Shown here: one piece after another, positions 6,009-6,978 of the stretch
How the letters are laid out: each line of letters begins with the position of its first letter
Numbering within the stretch: position 1 is the first letter of the stretch
DNA from: Polynucleobacter sp. UBA962
GTDB lineage: Bacteria > Pseudomonadota > Gammaproteobacteria > Burkholderiales > Burkholderiaceae
Direction: 5' to 3'
Length of the DNA stretch: 6,978 bases
NCBI GenBank assembly: GCA_002292975.1
Contig: DBCI01000048.1
Span: forward strand, 1 to 6,978
Program-made: the position numbers and the translations under genes
The notes under the pieces: model-generated
What the model was told of the DNA's origin: nothing
Seen by the model: the letters and a program-made list of their open reading frames with translations, nothing else
Database searches by the model: none

Positions 6009-6743
6009 TTATTTCTTGGCCGCTTGCACTTTTGCTAAATACTCGGCAATCCGATGTTTGATATCAGGAACTGAACCCGATTGCACGAGGTCGTATAAAT
6101 CGACTGCGCGAGTATCCCGTTTGCATGCATGAAGAGCCATCGCTCTAGCATCCGGAGGAATCTCCAAAATATGCTCGAGTATCTGAGCTTCATAGGCATG
6201 CCAATCGGTTGCCTCAAGCACTGCGGTCAAGATACCAAACTCTTTTGCCTGATGGGCATCAATCCGTCTGGGGTTCCCAATTAACTGCTGTGCGCGATCT
6301 GAACCTACAGATTCAGCAAGGCGACGTGAGCCAAGGATTAATCCAAAACGTGCCCCTGGGAATATCATGCGCATATCCTCAGAGCCGACGCGATGGCGGC
6401 AAGCTAAGAGGAGGTCAGCGCCAGCGCCAATGGTTTGACCATGCGCAAACGCCATCGTATCAAACGGTGCATGCGCAATCGCTTGCAGCATTTGTTCAAT
6501 ACGTACGAAATGTAAGAGTAGATCGCCTGCGCTAGCATTATCCAAGTTCGAGAAATCAAAGCCTGCACAGAAGCCCTGCCCTGCTCCCTTAAGAATCAAT
6601 AGTCGGGTGCCATCAAGTTCAGACTCTTTGCTTACCTGAAGAAGCTCATTAGCGAGCTCATAACTAATGGCATTTCGTTTCTCGGGACGATTAAGCGTAA
6701 CGCGTTTGATATGCCCAGAATGCTCTACCTGAATTGTGTTCAT
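6009..6743 (-). CDS. Enoyl-CoA hydratase/isomerase (crotonase-fold) family protein lacking the canonical glutamate pair
   Basis: This 244-residue protein has a crotonase fold slightly shorter than typical (about 255-260). The CoA-binding and oxyanion-hole elements are clear: LNRPEKRNAIS (17-27), GFCAGFDFSN (57-66) and HGQTIGAGADLLLACRHRV (101-119). By manual comparison with mitochondrial enoyl-CoA hydratase, the first catalytic glutamate (Glu144) is replaced by Asp110, and the second (Glu164, normally in a PE motif) by Gly130 in FPGARFGL (128-135). Ordinary hydration by the two-glutamate mechanism is therefore unlikely. An isomerase, lyase, thioesterase-like or otherwise divergent activity is possible. 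The ATG lies two bases after the stop of the upstream CoA-transferase, and its only ribosome-site-like sequence, GTGGGG, lies in that gene's last codons, so translation is probably coupled. It converges on the HMG-CoA-lyase gene with a one-base gap. Confidence 0.9.
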   Translation of the reverse strand: MNTIQVEHSGHIKRVTLNRPEKRNAISYELANELLQVSKESELDGTRLLILKGAGQGFCAGFDFSNLDNASAGDLLLHFVRIEQMLQAIAHAPFDTMAFAHGQTIGAGADLLLACRHRVGSEDMRMIFPGARFGLILGSRRLAESVGSDRAQQLIGNPRRIDAHQAKEFGILTAVLEATDWHAYEAQILEHILEIPPDARAMALHACKRDTRAVDLYDLVQSGSVPDIKHRIAEYLAKVQAAKK

Positions 6744-6745
6744 CT

Positions 6746-6978
6746 TTACCCCACTAACTCGTCATTATGCTCACCCAAGCGGGGTGGTCGCTTTGCAATA
6801 TCTGCATTCTTACCATTGAACTTCACTGGGCTCACTACGGTCTTCGTTTGATGACCATTCGCCATTTCTAGGGGCTGCACCCATTCCATAGCAACTGTCT
6901 GGGGATCGCTCAGAACAGCAGAGTACTGATTGATGGGGCAGCACGGTACACCTGCTTTACTAAATGCCTCAATCCAAT
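6746..6978 (-). CDS. CaiB/BaiF (family III) CoA-transferase, C-terminal fragment cut by the window edge
   Basis: Reading the minus strand from the window edge, 76 codons run to TAA (complement of 6746-6748). The fragment begins WIEAFSKAGVPCCPIN, continues through LSDPQTVAMEW and SPVKFNG, and ends RPPRLGEHNDELVG. The order AGVP-x-PI, a region of the type SDPQ, SPVKF and PP-x-LGEHN-x-E is the standard C-terminus of family III CoA-transferases, which move CoA between an acyl-CoA donor and a carboxylic acid. The catalytic aspartate lies in the missing N-terminal part. It is the upstream gene of an operon with the crotonase-fold gene, separated by two bases. The missing portion lies beyond 6978, so donor and acceptor cannot be inferred. 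Confidence 0.9.
   Translation of the reverse strand, partial: WIEAFSKAGVPCCPINQYSAVLSDPQTVAMEWVQPLEMANGHQTKTVVSPVKFNGKNADIAKRPPRLGEHNDELVG

Noticed and set aside
6209..6535. Plus-strand frame of 108 codons opposite the crotonase-fold gene
   Set aside because: It is antisense to a well-conserved protein and has a low-information, Gln/Arg-rich translation typical of a shadow frame.

Overview
The window looks like a compact chromosomal segment from a free-living betaproteobacterium of the Burkholderiales. A Polynucleobacter-like or related Burkholderiaceae genome is my best guess. This is an inference from a Bug/TctC-type solute-binding protein, a lone PuuD-like membrane domain, an HPP membrane protein, a CaiB/enoyl-CoA hydratase/HMG-CoA-lyase-type acyl-CoA cluster, very short intergenic gaps and moderate GC. 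There are no RNA genes, insertion sequences, CRISPR arrays or phage genes.

Layout. Positions 1-174 hold the possible tail of a membrane protein and a 40-residue reading frame of unknown nature. From about 171 to 746 on the minus strand lies an HPP-family membrane protein. Its longest ATG reading directly abuts the GTG start of a plus-strand LpxL/HtrB-type lipid A acyltransferase (747-1631). The plus strand continues co-directionally with an alpha/beta hydrolase resembling 3-oxoadipate enol-lactonase (1664-2455), a periplasmic Bug-type binding protein (2497-3483) and a LigI-like amidohydrolase (about 3491-4357). A strong, perfectly symmetrical terminator at 4369-4392 ends this run. It also serves the convergent minus-strand PuuD-like membrane protein (4410-4988). 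A 101-base divergent spacer follows, and then a plus-strand HMG-CoA lyase-family enzyme (5090-6007). That gene collides, with one base between the stops, with a minus-strand pair: an enoyl-CoA hydratase/isomerase-fold protein (6009-6743) preceded by a CaiB/BaiF CoA-transferase cut by the window edge (6746-6978).

How the genes may work together. The hydrolase, Bug protein and LigI-like amidohydrolase form a plausible small catabolic unit: periplasmic capture of a carboxylated compound, then two lactone-type hydrolyses of the kind seen in aromatic-acid degradation. The CoA-transferase, crotonase-fold protein and HMG-CoA-lyase-type enzyme form a second plausible unit: activation of an organic acid to its CoA ester, remodelling, and aldol-type cleavage. 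The substrates cannot be read from the sequence.

The points most worth checking are the missing conventional start codon of the amidohydrolase, a crotonase-fold protein that lacks both canonical hydratase glutamates, a possible leaderless promoter for the lyase gene, and the abutting divergent starts of the HPP and acyltransferase genes. I see no clear evidence of a wholly new type of system.
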